NCBI GenBank assembly: GCA_028690445.1
Contig: JAQVBE010000014.1
Span: 1-64,000 of the forward strand
Length of the DNA stretch: 64,000 nt
Direction of reading: 5' to 3'
Origin: Aliarcobacter sp.
GTDB taxonomy: Bacteria; Campylobacterota; Campylobacteria; Campylobacterales; Arcobacteraceae
A model generated the notes under the pieces. That model was given only the letters and a program-made list of their open reading frames with translations. It made no database searches and was not told the DNA's origin. This document shows, piece after piece, positions 36,701-39,818 of this stretch. The position numbers and the translations under genes were made by a program. How positions within the stretch are numbered: the stretch's first letter is position 1; each line of letters begins with the position of its first letter.

Positions 36701-38884
36701 GCAACTGCAACAGCTTCTGATTTAATATCACTTGATGGAAAAACAAGTGTAGCAATAAGTGTAACAGCAACAACTGTAAGTGGTTTATATGCAGACTTGA
36801 CTACAGTTTATGTAACAAATGCAAGTAGTTATACAAATCTTGGTGATGAAAATGTAACAATTACTGATACACAAAGTGCAAATAACGTAAATATAATGCT
36901 AAATAAAACAAGTGGAATAGTAACAGCAACTGTAAGTGCCGATACAGCAGCAAATTTAAATACAAATTTAACAAATGCAACAGCAACTGATGCTTTATCA
37001 CTAAGCGTAACTGATACAAGTTTAAGTTCATTAACAAATTTATTAGCTCTTGATGCAAAAACAAGTGTGGCAGTAAATGCATCAAGTATAACAGCAATAT
37101 CAGAAACATATGCTAATTTAAATATAGCATATTCATCAGCTGGAATAACTGGACTTGGAAATGAAGCTGTAACAATTACAGATACACAAAGTGCAACAAA
37201 TGTAAATACAATAGCAAATAAAACAAGTGGAATTGTAACAGCTACACTAACAAGTGGAGCAGTAACAGCTACTTTAGGTGCTCTAGCAAATGTAGATGCA
37301 AATGATGTAATAACATTTACAACTACAGATACAAGTGTTGATGCAAGTGATTTAGTTGCTTTAGCTGTAAAAGTGGATACTCTAGGAGTAAATACTGTAA
37401 ATACAGTAACTGAAGTTTATAATACAGCAAGTTTAGGAACCGTAGTAGTAAATGCATTAAACATAACAGGAAATACAGAAGCCGTAATAATAACAAGTGG
37501 ATCAATTTCTTCAACTGATACAAATGCAATAGTAAATGCAACAAGTGGAATAGTAACAGCAACAGTAAGTGCCGATACAGCAGCTAATTTAAATACAAAT
37601 TTAGTAAATGCAACAGCAACAGATGTTTTAACACTAACTGTAAGTGCAGGAAGTGTAGCAGCTACTGATTTAACTGCATTAGATAATAAAACTTCAGTTG
37701 CTGTAAATGCAGCTGCAGTTACAGCATTAATAGGAACAGCAGCAGAAATCCAAGCTGCATACACAGCAAATATAGCCGGGACTATAAGTGGATTAGGAAA
37801 TGAAAATATATCTATTTTGGATACCGGAATATTAGCCTCATCAATAATAACTTCTTTAGATGTATCAACGACTGGAACAATAACATTAAATGGTGCAGGT
37901 TCATTAGTATTAACAACTACATCAGGACAAACTCTTGATTTAAGTGGAGTAACAAATAGTTTAAGTGGAACATTATCTATTACAGATTCAACAGGAAATG
38001 AAACAATTACAGGAACATCTGCAAATGATACATTAACTCTTTCAAGTGGAAATGATACAATTAATCTAGGAAATGGTAGTGATACAATAAATGCTACCAT
38101 TGGAAATTTAAATGTGAATGATAATATTTCTGATACAGGAAGTACAGGAACAGATGTATTAAATATTACAAATAGTGGAACTATTGATTCAGCTAATCTT
38201 ATTGATGCAAAAGGAATAGAAACATTAAATTTATCAAGTGGTAATGATACAATTACTTTCGATGATACAACAGAGTTTAATACATTCAGAAATAATTTTA
38301 GTGATATTGTTGATGCAGGTGGAAGTGATACTTTATCTTTTGGAACAATAGCTGTAACTGGAGATTTAGACTTTAGTAAATTGAGTGAGTTTGAAACCCT
38401 GAATTTATCATCAGCCTCTGATAATTTAACAATTAGTGGTGATGAGCCAACTAATATTAATGGTGGTGCAGGAAATGATACTTTCTCTTTAGATTTCTCA
38501 AGTATTAAAAATTTAAATGGTGGGGCAAACACAGATACCGTTAAATTAACTGGAAATACAGGAAGTAATATCTCTTCTGATACAGATTTTGCTTCAAGTT
38601 CAACATTTACAAATATTGAAAGACTTGATATTTCAGGACTCAATTTAAATACAAGTGATAATAATACAGAATTTAATTTTACTGATACTATGATTAAACA
38701 ATGGTCAGGAAGTGCAACAGGAACAGTGGCATTATCGTTAAGTTCAGCTCAAACAGATAAAATTATGTTTACTGATAGTAATAATGTTGTACATGATACA
38801 CAACTTTCAGCTGGAACATATAACTATACGTTAAAAGATGATGGGATAGATGGAAGTACACATTTTCAATTAATAGTTTCATAA
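12728..38884 (+). CDS. Giant RTX adhesin, 8,718 residues, type I secretion substrate
   Basis: One uninterrupted 26-kb gene for an acidic surface protein of roughly 0.9 MDa. Domain order: a small N-terminal domain (about 1-125) like the retention-type domains of other giant RTX adhesins; a Lys/Thr/Asn-rich linker (about 126-240); a non-repeat region (to about 475); about 70 RTX modules (about 477-7660); a beta-rich region; five Thr/Ser/Ala repeats (about 7785-8358); two short last RTX patches and a C-terminal secretion region (about 8420-8718). Each RTX module has nonapeptides such as GGAGNDTI, then a VDYS-VDL strand pair and an IENIIGS motif. There is no signal peptide and I noticed only two Cys. 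I chose ATG 12728 over 12638 because it has AAAGAG upstream and starts the conserved domain. Downstream genes encode its probable exporter. Confidence 0.93.
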   Translation: MAQEESKFIKYLNNKVQIKEKAPVGDNIAIYIRPGDKIDLEALGINLENAKFKLIGGDIVLEMPGAGNYTFVSLALMGYGGNTPEFIGVGGKVTSLSAILSNIEEINALPINSIVTNEFVNLPNASEQDKKNKANEEKKNEATPQVIVIDNSVAMNDNISQSLAENTAQFMDRPIEDSVVNTNVSMKTDTNKAKATKTEDFTKDATKDATATKDSKGDASVEGIEPTLSFDINIQHVEIRENTTIDTLFVSGGGGTSYANIYPKGYNSVDKTALVAQTKTETIDYSDKSGSYDHVVIHADDSALFDITKTSRTIQLTPIQPEGFQITKVTISSAAFPEGFSALNGVLSGNTWTIPKDNPLTEEIDGFTIANNGVINITFSVGNKQKSNFVFSLNATSEFSMDNVSEANRDTIIAPVKTLIEFEKDYAVQVKDIQIETKAKEYDFESFYLNGKQYTTGFVITTNINDTETKGSQELVNTIYGGIVNDTIYGGTKNDTIYGNTGDDTITPGLGNDTVDGEAGNDTVSYSNLAVSNLGAGVVVDLTAQSATGSGNDTLKSIENIIGSDFRDTLIGSIDINTIHGGAGNDTIDGKEANDTLFGEAGNDLFKSGFGDNYIDGGTGTNTVDYSQVTDTNGVIVKLLSPTAVGLGETWGESTSHSGNDRLVNIQNVIGTQYDDTFSGADNTNNSFDGGAGGSDLVDYSYYKSNAITVNLDEGWATGQGTDSFKNIDAIRGTDILTFGDTLIGSSTQGNTLYGMAGNDIIKGMGGNNSLYGGSGNDTIYSGKDDDFIDGETGVNTVSYEDINTGGVTVYLGKETISQNTINAGYDTLKNIQNLICTVFNDTLGASLNEVNTLNGLGGNDTADYSVLPKAVSDNGVIANLFLGTVSKGLSTDDTLISIENLIGTDGKDTLIGNNSDNILDGGKGNDYFISYGGNNSIIGGEGIDTLDYSQSGKSLVIENLDITGTVKRGTGSAQEIDELNSIEKIIGTNSKDIIKANATSIVNFEFQAGSGNDTLQGGAGNDILSGESGDDYFYASAGIDFIDGGNDSEVMGNTVDFSSIANKIELKLAEIGIETKVLEGDLKTQTHTIINIENITGSLTHENTLAGNSQNNTLIGGNLNDTLSGGNGGTNYLDGGLGVNTVDYSAINTNGTGVTLNLNNTELQEVFTNNSGITVRETLKDIQNVIGSKYKDIITGNSQSNSLFGGLGDDTLVGSAGNDTLNGGDGIDVVSYANATDDLNIDLGSTSVYINATYGTDTFISIEGAIGGSGNDTIKGTNGSNVLIGGAGDDTLLPNGNNGIDELDYIDGGTGTDFVSFNFGDTTGITLDLSNADIQNTGKGRVQIINVENLEGGDGDDKLFGNSSNNILKGGLGNDTLVGREGNNTLDGGTGIDTADYSAVDSSNGLNVDLGLASQQVQNNGYLGKDTLISIEKIIGTKNSDIIIGKTTNLSIDTMTFELGAGNDTIWAGSGTNVIYTSRMTESGTDYTSYNNTVFSGTGSDTVIGSSGNDTFIVSANDALGGNGNDTFNGVSGSNTIDYSLILDSDSNQTTGGINVTLNGSNPVAISLSGGNTVTIQNVSHIIGTANSDTLTGDSFNNILDGGAGNDTIFGTAGNNILSGGSGDDSITGGIQVDTIYAGLGNDTIFSSIGNDTIYGEDGLDTFDLSNRIGKIYVNLSENRAQIDTNNSGTFDIGDETDILNSIERVIGNSSDNTLFGDNFANILDGGTAGTNSLYGAGGNDTLIGSGTGIDIAYYRPASASIYVDMTKSAQVVRDGDGGSDTLIDINEIYGSDYGDTFLGNSANSTFRGGIGNDTFYSSEGVNIHDGGADNDLFIITSSTHGVGSLIGGLGNDTVDFSGVTDLVTPTKGLVITLNGNETVQASLNDVNSHKLTGIENITGTIYNDTIQGDYNNNILRGFAGNNTLIGGAGDDTLIGGTGTDVANYETSIGGIKVDLTNVNFQVTDDGLGGRDNLIGIDTIVGSNYADTFKGSTENDTFIGGMGDDWFIGSEGNDYFEGGINSSDTVDYSAAITNLVVDINDGSKYINSYYGTDTFKNINGIVGGSGDDTLIGNSGRNTLIGGSGNDTLLGYGGDDYIDGDSGSDFVSFAYTAKNIKLDLSITDAQETNDGNLTIKSIENIAGGAGNDTIYGNDSDNTLSGGYGNDTLWGRGGNNTLIGGLNGYQIVLATISTGMTYSFALEGKTVSYIATAEDTKASVLKALENNFNANNITNSYIVNDGEKLYIETNSPISSNTNLTPTSETFIDIADYSLNPYNGIKVDLSLSEQVYDNGNGGHDTLIGIEQIKGSNFADTFIGSNNADTIYGGAGNDTFIGKSGNDIFYGEAGDDIFKSSYNDGNNTYWGGTTSEINGDTVDYSGITDSQYKIVADLSSSSISIYNSSDVLQKTDTIHDIENLTGGAGNDTLRGNTSKNTLKGGAGNDTLYVSSGGDFLFGEAGDDRFVFENGIDGTSVVIDGGTTNQPFGDTVDYSALTNGVNVRLKGSSYSDVTVGATPNHHKIRDINNILGSQSDDTIEGDSSNNTLDGYDGTNTISFENSGAKVVANIGAQVTLDGTIYNANQATGTTIGTDTILNFQNIKGGSGDDTLIGSTAQNTIYGGLGADVIYGISGDNKLYGEEGNDTISCGSGNNNIDGGDGSDTVTYSGADYVTVTLRGATNGVGNSTYGGTNYLDKLISIENVIGSAGNDTIQGNEENNTLYGSTGNNTISYSGALGSVTVDLGLQGQSQNTIADGVDYLLNFQNLIGSSYSDTLKGDANTNIINGGTGDDVIYGIAGSNYLYGGLGNDTFIGKLTGNDFIDGESGNDKVDYSNLLAANSIRVNLGATTTINDEQGISQTVYEISKIGGDSDYVKNISIFEGSTGNDIFTVGAGNYTFIGGAGDDTFNGSNFKDVLIDGGLHINGDYVDYSSVTDKIIISLQDGSDPTVVRVGGDTANHTIKNIENIIGSNTADDTIIGNSTNNTIKGGGGDDTIDGGGGNDYLDGGSHTSGDTVSFESITSVNGISVNIGNSAVIINGTSYAASSAIQNGQISTVVNFENIQGSKNADILIGSDETNIIRAGDGNDIIYGGKGSNFLFGEAGADTFIMGGFFGSGNNYINQVDGGTGADVLDYSKVTTGAISVTLDGEEFSKVSIYSDNVRTTEIVGTYDTVKNIRNVIGTSGNDYIKGDVNANELYGGVGDDTLDGGAGDDKLFGGSGNDTIISSGGNNIIDGGDHNGIGDWVWYNQKLMALNINMNSTDINGYANANFGVETDKLINIENIKGTILADFIGGNNSNNILDAFMGDGNILVGSGGDDTLLGSSNGNDIFKAGILLSDGTIIDGDDGNNIINGVGGTSNTVDYSSYASNRTIEVDLASGNNEITKKLNDTIFGKDTITNITNITGGAGADTIIGSNVQNNTLKGGAGNDTISGGGGQNYLDGGAGAADYVSYNYLASGEKVVVDLTAGTGYVDASNSDVVVGFENVIGSSGNDTIKGNNSNNILIGGLGNDTFMSRDGVDTIYGGTVTINADTSLTANTLASGEINTISYEDETRNVIVDMSQNKSGINVSGIISNTDNAILHGVQNAIGGSGDDIFKTNTSVSNSFDGKDGSDTIDYSTLTASQNINVTLAGTSASTVNIANAQSDTIKNIENVIGGAGNDIIVGDTLNNILRGGAGNDIIKGTSGNNSLYGDAGNDTIFSGSGDDLIDGGADIDTVNYSEAFSAVTVDLGSETAQNVGGGMGTDTLKDIENIVGSNFDDTFKSHFNRNNQFDGNGKGIAGNTVDYSNLTVNDSTKDFVRVDLTTNGLVIQNSITTATDTYINIQNIIGSAGNDTISGDDNNNTLKGGAGNDTLIGKGGNDYLDGESGNNTVSYAYSTSSVEVDFKIGQGFVSASDKDTLVNIQNAIGGSGQDVFKMASGNIVNIIDGNSNSENLVSYEYYTAGVSVDLGLAISQEVVTGDFDTLINIQNIKGGEGNDTFKTNFNIVNQFDGNSGNNTMDYSNANAAQSITVTLDGANFRDVIIGNGTVIDSIKNIQNVYGGAANDTIIGDGNSNILKGGAGNDIIKGIAGLNSLYGEAGDDTITGGTGDDFIDGGADNDIIYANAGNNIIYGGMGIDTIFSGTGNDTIYGGTANDVGTEQDWVSFQNALVGVTVNLNKIAGDTVTDVFTGATGYASGLATGIDSLFGIENIIGSANKDNITLSDAQVNIIYAGAESDIIKAGTIAYTGGNTIDGFGVIGTQDSSDSDTMDYSVLGVGQNISVDLSLVDANGFSNVTFNGGINLDKLKNIENITGTAGNDTLKGADGVNNTLIGGTGSDFLMGRSGNNILDGGAGSTGNYVSYEYVVDNTKRVIVNLDEQTANVVGSGYKDTIKNIQNVIGGSGNDTITGSSSSNTLIGGAGADKFMMRGELSDTVYAGSITFNADGTINNASHIDTNTQDTIDYSSYTNNAIINLTSGTAQVDLKIDTFYGIDNVIATSQADTITSGAGVNTIFAGDGSDTIFTGAGKDTIYGQDGDDYINMVSVSNSLSNFVDGGTGFDTVDYASLAERIVVNMQGVTEVQVQVGNTVNQHIITNIENIIGTNQADTITGNDGKNILVGMDGSDTISGIAGNNIIYGGTKERNSTSTAADTIYGGTGDDTIYGAAGADDLRGGLGDDTIYSGAGNDIIKDGSGSDKLYGESGDDTFVFEAADNMTDYIYGGNETNDDGSSDMVDYSLAIKGMTIDLGGKNGIRNQDEALFDSSNIPTYNYRGYSYSADQGFNLIYGIESVRGSDLEGDTIWGNSANNSIFGLGGNDTIYGVDGTNYLDGGANNDTFFAGSGADVMVGGSGDDLFKTYYNASGADDTAKFGASNTIYGGTWDGITAAASGSDTVDYGEIIDTSYNIFADLSGNTANVEIRTGTTVIKADNVINVNNAIGTSGNDTFRGNSFANTLNGLAGNNTALYTFTALTAGIVANLEAGEVTKTTASGTVKDTLINIQNLVGSSYDDYFVTKLSEANIIDGGAHGTIGDTIDYSTNGATKIILDLDVSHTTDVYGIGVTNDGIYASVAVTNGATDKITNIENIKGSAGADTIYGNSENNTIFGMGGNDTIYGVAGANYIDGGAGNDLIYSGTGADKLFGGTGNDTFKGTTALSFAGDVIDGGNELDASRGSDTVDYHAITGITTGVKVTLNGSTDSIVTINNANSHTIKNIENIIGTTFADSIVGDTGNNTLIGESGADTIKGIAGNNVIYGDKISDDGTDTLTNVSTNNDVIYAGIGQDTIYAGGGDDTIFTEVGSDTIYGGSGNDKIYGGLGSKIYGGNYINDAHTDSGIDTVSYENISTSVTVRLDANFAIIAATGNSDIIFGIENVIGTAFADSIVGDIANNTLIGGAGNDILNGLGGDNRLEGGADNDTLISGSGNNYVDGGTGSDTVDYSSLTGTNFGDDDSIAGQVNGIYYSGIKVDLTNTSAQRIHVNYGTDTILNIENVIGSTKNDYIIGNDEKNILDGKGGNDYFVLGQGEDTILGDTGTDTIAFTNTSRTLGVNVDLNKNQSYGSPDSYRVISDGFGNAKYLDSIENVIGTDFDDTIFGNSDANTLIGGAGIDTLKGGLGADILDGGTGEDWAYFNDIAVSGVNIVLDTDGNIANGSSGTSNITGYTTTLVGIEHIKATALADTIKGDDNANSILAGSGNDTIYSSKGSDYIDGEEGIDTIDYAIADVTSGLIIDLGATQVIGTDTTWAVQDDGYGNKELVYNIENVVGTKNNDFIKGNTQNNTIWAGSGDDTIYGISGNNVLIGGTGSDTFRGGIGDNIIYGETYSSSIGSAGSETDISSKDLIDFSESGVSITLNLSDRTSINYLSLSSLTLDARTSIGYGKNVIYNVENVLGGSGSDTLIGSNVANVIDGGANNDIIFGFGGTGNTLIGGAGNDTIMGLLGGDKIYGGTFDGTIATKSGSDWVDYSYITDTKAINVDLSAVSNQVSQIGTPANADTLTHIENVVGTKNNDILKGDDVFTTINSLLGYNGDDTFIVSKGSDYIDGGLGINTMDYSSVNFADGGNRVIVDLGLSEATDNGYQNSGVAVKDTLLNIQKVIGTSGDDTLYGSSYANVFVGGAGNDYVDGREGADTIYGTSGNNKLFGGKDKDTIYGGTGNDTLDGGTDDDILDGSLGGNNTFIGATGNDTFTGGSGVDTLYYLNAESGITVTLKPTGEDGTITSLTDGTDSLKTHFERIIATNFKDTIDLSKAQAANTILANGGNDTVTASTSYNDTIYGGDGDDVFYANGGNNIYYGGNAILDANGDITGSNASGTDTINYSLSTGSVNVNLTNNTASVNGFGGTDTIYNIANVTGSNQNDILKGDVGVNKILAENGDDWIIATAGNDEISGGNHTQVDNTQGSTTVKDGGGDWLSFQEVANGLDATMSNNSITFGGYTPNIKEIENLFGSTYNDILRGDNTNNTLHGYDGDDVIYGTAGNNFLIGGKGDDILLGGSGVDKYDGGDVTIGTFYTSSGVHGNNTISFYDTTSAGVNVDLSYDNGDTTTGRVINDGYGNTETYVRNINNIIGTLNYSDILKGNNSKNIINGYGGNDTIYGIGGENTLYGGAGVDTIYTATTKVGPERGDVVYGGLGTDTLIGSFHKDFLIGGEENGSDIEKDWINYTSLTNVHNYGISVDLSSKVTFTDADGDRGSLNGSYSQIFELDNSGAKTANFDYISQIEHILGSSKNDTLKGDNIITTDGGGNTIFAAVGDDTIILDAGGTDYIDGGTGSNWLSLTDNYRGTIDLRNASGSGGSTNGNVTLVNIQNILGSAVSETVWGSSTTSKETFVMNGGDDYVLGGAGDDVYDMGTGNDRVSNNYGSDTIIGGAGVDTLDMWNNIGANQGTSIVFNSILASSYTGLATDLGTLTLSNQASVIESKIINGLSTLIDGSYNFYKIKDGQGFSDYLYQDGSNPDFEQFYMTNYADIFVGSNNSDTVLGYGGNDTIWAMDGNDSIYGGDGNDTIFGVSGNNLLEGGAGNDLIIGGTGNDTIRGISGNNTLYGKSGNNVITGGDLTDIIYTGIGQDVIDGGAGTDTLRFDGGTQRVVVNLGIDTLTYDGGSTLIANRFINSWQNAGSNQTGTVTNIENVDGTQYNDTIRGNNSTNTIKSGAGDDYIYASLGDDKYDGGANTVKGDSVDYSLVTTTSGVKIDINTQSNAVFTVSGTTYNQTLIDIENIKGSNQDDIIRGGASVNTIYGGDGADQIYGTGGDNSLYGDAGDDTIYSGTGNDYIDGGIGNNTVSYSDFGTSVKVNLSGSLQGTVANNTGVTTGLVDTLVNIQNVITGGGSDTIWAGSGTSIIKTGAGTDTIYGGTGVETIDAGSGNDYIYASAGNDVIDGAEDSDTVDYSSSTTGITVTLANNGALTSVSHNISGVFIDSLTNIEGIKGSATFSNTLTGNNMNNTLIGGNQTDIIKGVSGNNYLNGGAGIDTIYAGTGSDTIIGGSADANWLYYTDVLGANVNVNLKTGIATYGTSTDTISQIRNLQMGNGTNTVEGNSDANSFVGGTGTDTLSYSGSSNAVTFNVTSAGAGTSTGDGSDTFVNFENYTLSSNVDTVNLSAVFGSTIDGGALSDTASYSTVGSGTSLAVTVNSGNTSATVFDGVKTDTLKNIEKIIGGDGNDTFIVSNVSGINTLDGDGGTNTLQLSGSLDLSSVTLLNFNNILIANGDTLTLNAVDLSGKTMNITMSGTANLVIVSDASSHDFSNITVTKGTGKVTLDVNINKDISGTNIHNIIDIFDVASGNSLTLSHTQFNTHTGIGTGTLKLSNTSLTGAQIKSVNDASTNAIDLSNVTTISSATMSEMLEIVNNTGSIFTTASNYAVNISNTASATNINSVLGDTIGVVTATVTTDTASNLNSALGSATATDVLTITVSAGSAAASDLIALDNKTSVTIDATAITTITGTGAQVATVAAASGISTSTNYLATLSGTSTISDVNIVTGDTTGIITAIVTADTAANLNTGLSNATATDALTLTVNGATATASDLISLDGKTSVAISVTATTVSGLYADLTTVYVTNASSYTNLGDENVTITDTQSANNVNIMLNKTSGIVTATVSADTAANLNTNLTNATATDALSLSVTDTSLSSLTNLLALDAKTSVAVNASSITAISETYANLNIAYSSAGITGLGNEAVTITDTQSATNVNTIANKTSGIVTATLTSGAVTATLGALANVDANDVITFTTTDTSVDASDLVALAVKVDTLGVNTVNTVTEVYNTASLGTVVVNALNITGNTEAVIITSGSISSTDTNAIVNATSGIVTATVSADTAANLNTNLVNATATDVLTLTVSAGSVAATDLTALDNKTSVAVNAAAVTALIGTAAEIQAAYTANIAGTISGLGNENISILDTGILASSIITSLDVSTTGTITLNGAGSLVLTTTSGQTLDLSGVTNSLSGTLSITDSTGNETITGTSANDTLTLSSGNDTINLGNGSDTINATIGNLNVNDNISDTGSTGTDVLNITNSGTIDSANLIDAKGIETLNLSSGNDTITFDDTTEFNTFRNNFSDIVDAGGSDTLSFGTIAVTGDLDFSKLSEFETLNLSSASDNLTISGDEPTNINGGAGNDTFSLDFSSIKNLNGGANTDTVKLTGNTGSNISSDTDFASSSTFTNIERLDISGLNLNTSDNNTEFNFTDTMIKQWSGSATGTVALSLSSAQTDKIMFTDSNNVVHDTQLSAGTYNYTLKDDGIDGSTHFQLIVS
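14157..35700 (+). repeat. About 70 tandem composite RTX modules inside the adhesin gene
   Basis: By eye I counted about 70 copies of a roughly 102-residue (about 307-base) unit. Each has one to four GGxGNDTI nonapeptides that should bind calcium as beta rolls. A T(V/I)DYS element, a short VxVDL strand, a variable loop ending G(T/N)DTL, and (I/V)(K/L)NIENIIGS follow, before the next nonapeptides (NDTI-GN--NNTL). At DNA level the copies have diverged strongly, so they are old or recoded rather than recent duplications. Loop lengths vary. Two non-RTX insertions interrupt the array, near 19270-19530 and 33300-33555. Confidence 0.9.
36255..37800 (+). repeat. Five Thr/Ser/Ala-rich repeats of about 104 residues
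   Basis: The motif SGIVTATVSADTAANLN recurs at about 36285, 36600, 36910, 37222 and 37547, a spacing of 310-325 bases. The units also share LTLTVSAG, ASDLIALDNKTSVAVNA and NENVTITDTQSATNVN. Copies 3 and 5 are nearly identical in DNA over about 90 bases, much closer than the RTX modules are to each other. This implies recent duplication or gene conversion. The hydroxyl-rich composition suits a stalk and possible O-glycosylation. Confidence 0.85.
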
Positions 38885-38887
38885 CTT

Positions 38888-38918
38888 AAACAATCGCTTT
38901 TTAGCGATTGTTTTTTTT
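38888..38918 (+). terminator. Strong Rho-independent terminator after the adhesin gene
   Basis: AAACAATCGCT (38888-38898), loop TTTT, AGCGATTGTTT (38903-38913), then further T. The stem is 11 bp and perfect and starts 4 bases after the adhesin stop. It should stop most adhesin transcripts before the FkbM pseudogene and exporter genes. Confidence 0.92.
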
Positions 38919-38938
38919 AAATTTAAAAAAGGCTTTTA

Positions 38939-39760
38939 GTGAATAAAAATATTATTAACACTGGTTTTAATAAAGTTATAAAATCAAGACATGGTTTTCT
39001 TTTATATAACAAAAATGACATATATATTGGAAAATCAATAGAAAAATATGGAGAATTTTCACATCTTGAAGCAAAACTTTTTGAGCAAATTTGTAAAGAA
39101 GGAGATATTGTAATAGAAGTTGGAGCAAATATTGGTGCTCACACTGTATATCTTTCAAAACTTGTGGGGAAAGGTGTTGTTATTGCATTTGAACCATAAA
39201 GATTGTTTTTTTAAAATCTATGCGCAAATCTTGCAATAAATAGTATTTCAAATGTATTTGCTTATCAAGAAGCAGTTTCGCATGAAAATGGAACCATATT
39301 AATCCCTGAATGTGATTTTACAAAAGATAATAATTTTGGTGGAATAAATATAGAAAATACTAAAAATGGAACAACTGTAAATAAGCAAAAATTAGATAAT
39401 TTTTTAAATAAAATAAACAGATTAAAATTACTAAAAATTGATGTTGAAGGTATGGAAATATCAGTAATAAAAGGGGCTAGTGAATTAATTAAAAAATTTA
39501 GACCAATTATTTATGTTGAAAATGATAGACAAGAACATTCAAAAGAGCTAATTGAGTTATTATGGAGCTTAAATTATAAGATGTATTGGCATTTACCAAG
39601 GCTTTATAACAAAAATAATTTTTTCAATGAAGAAGAAAATATTTTTGGGAATATAGTTTCTGTAAATATGTTGTGCTTGCATAAGGATAGTTTGGTAGAA
39701 ATAGTTGAAATGGATGAAATTACGGATTCAAAATATCATCCAATGAAAAAAGAAATATAA
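38939..39760 (+). pseudogene. FkbM-family methyltransferase, interrupted by two in-frame TAA codons
   Basis: Reading 38939 (GTG, behind AAAAAGG) to 39760 in one frame gives a complete FkbM-type SAM methyltransferase of 273 codons, except for TAA at 39197-39199 and 39212-39214. SAM motif I is EVGANIGAHTVYLS, and LLKIDVEGMEISVIKGA and RPIIYVENDRQ are the conserved FkbM C-terminal motifs. Around the stops the text is AFEP-stop-RLFF-stop-NLCANLAINS, where relatives have Gln at both places (EPQRLxFQ-LCANLALN). So two CAA codons have become TAA within 18 bases, and there is no frameshift. FkbM enzymes often O-methylate sugars. It may be a recent pseudogene, a readthrough gene or a sequence error. 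Confidence 0.8.
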
Positions 39761-39781
39761 TAATAATCTAAATTTTTTAGA

Positions 39782-39787
39782 TATAAT
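39782..39787 (+). promoter_or_regulatory. Likely -10 box for the glycosyltransferase-secretion gene train
   Basis: TATAAT follows a TTTTTTAG tract and lies 32 bases before the ATG at 39819; GAAGG (39807-39811) is the ribosome site. The T-rich stretch upstream is typical of Campylobacterota promoters. It would drive the gene train starting at 39819. Confidence 0.55.
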
Positions 39788-39818
39788 TCCCCTAATTTAA
39801 TGATTTGAAGGTAATATA

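Noticed and set aside
37417..38643. 408-codon minus-strand frame opposite the adhesin
   Set aside because: It is the antisense shadow of low-complexity Thr/Ser/Ala and Gly/Asp repeats and has no recognisable domain or ribosome site. The same applies to the other antisense frames at 22309-37562.
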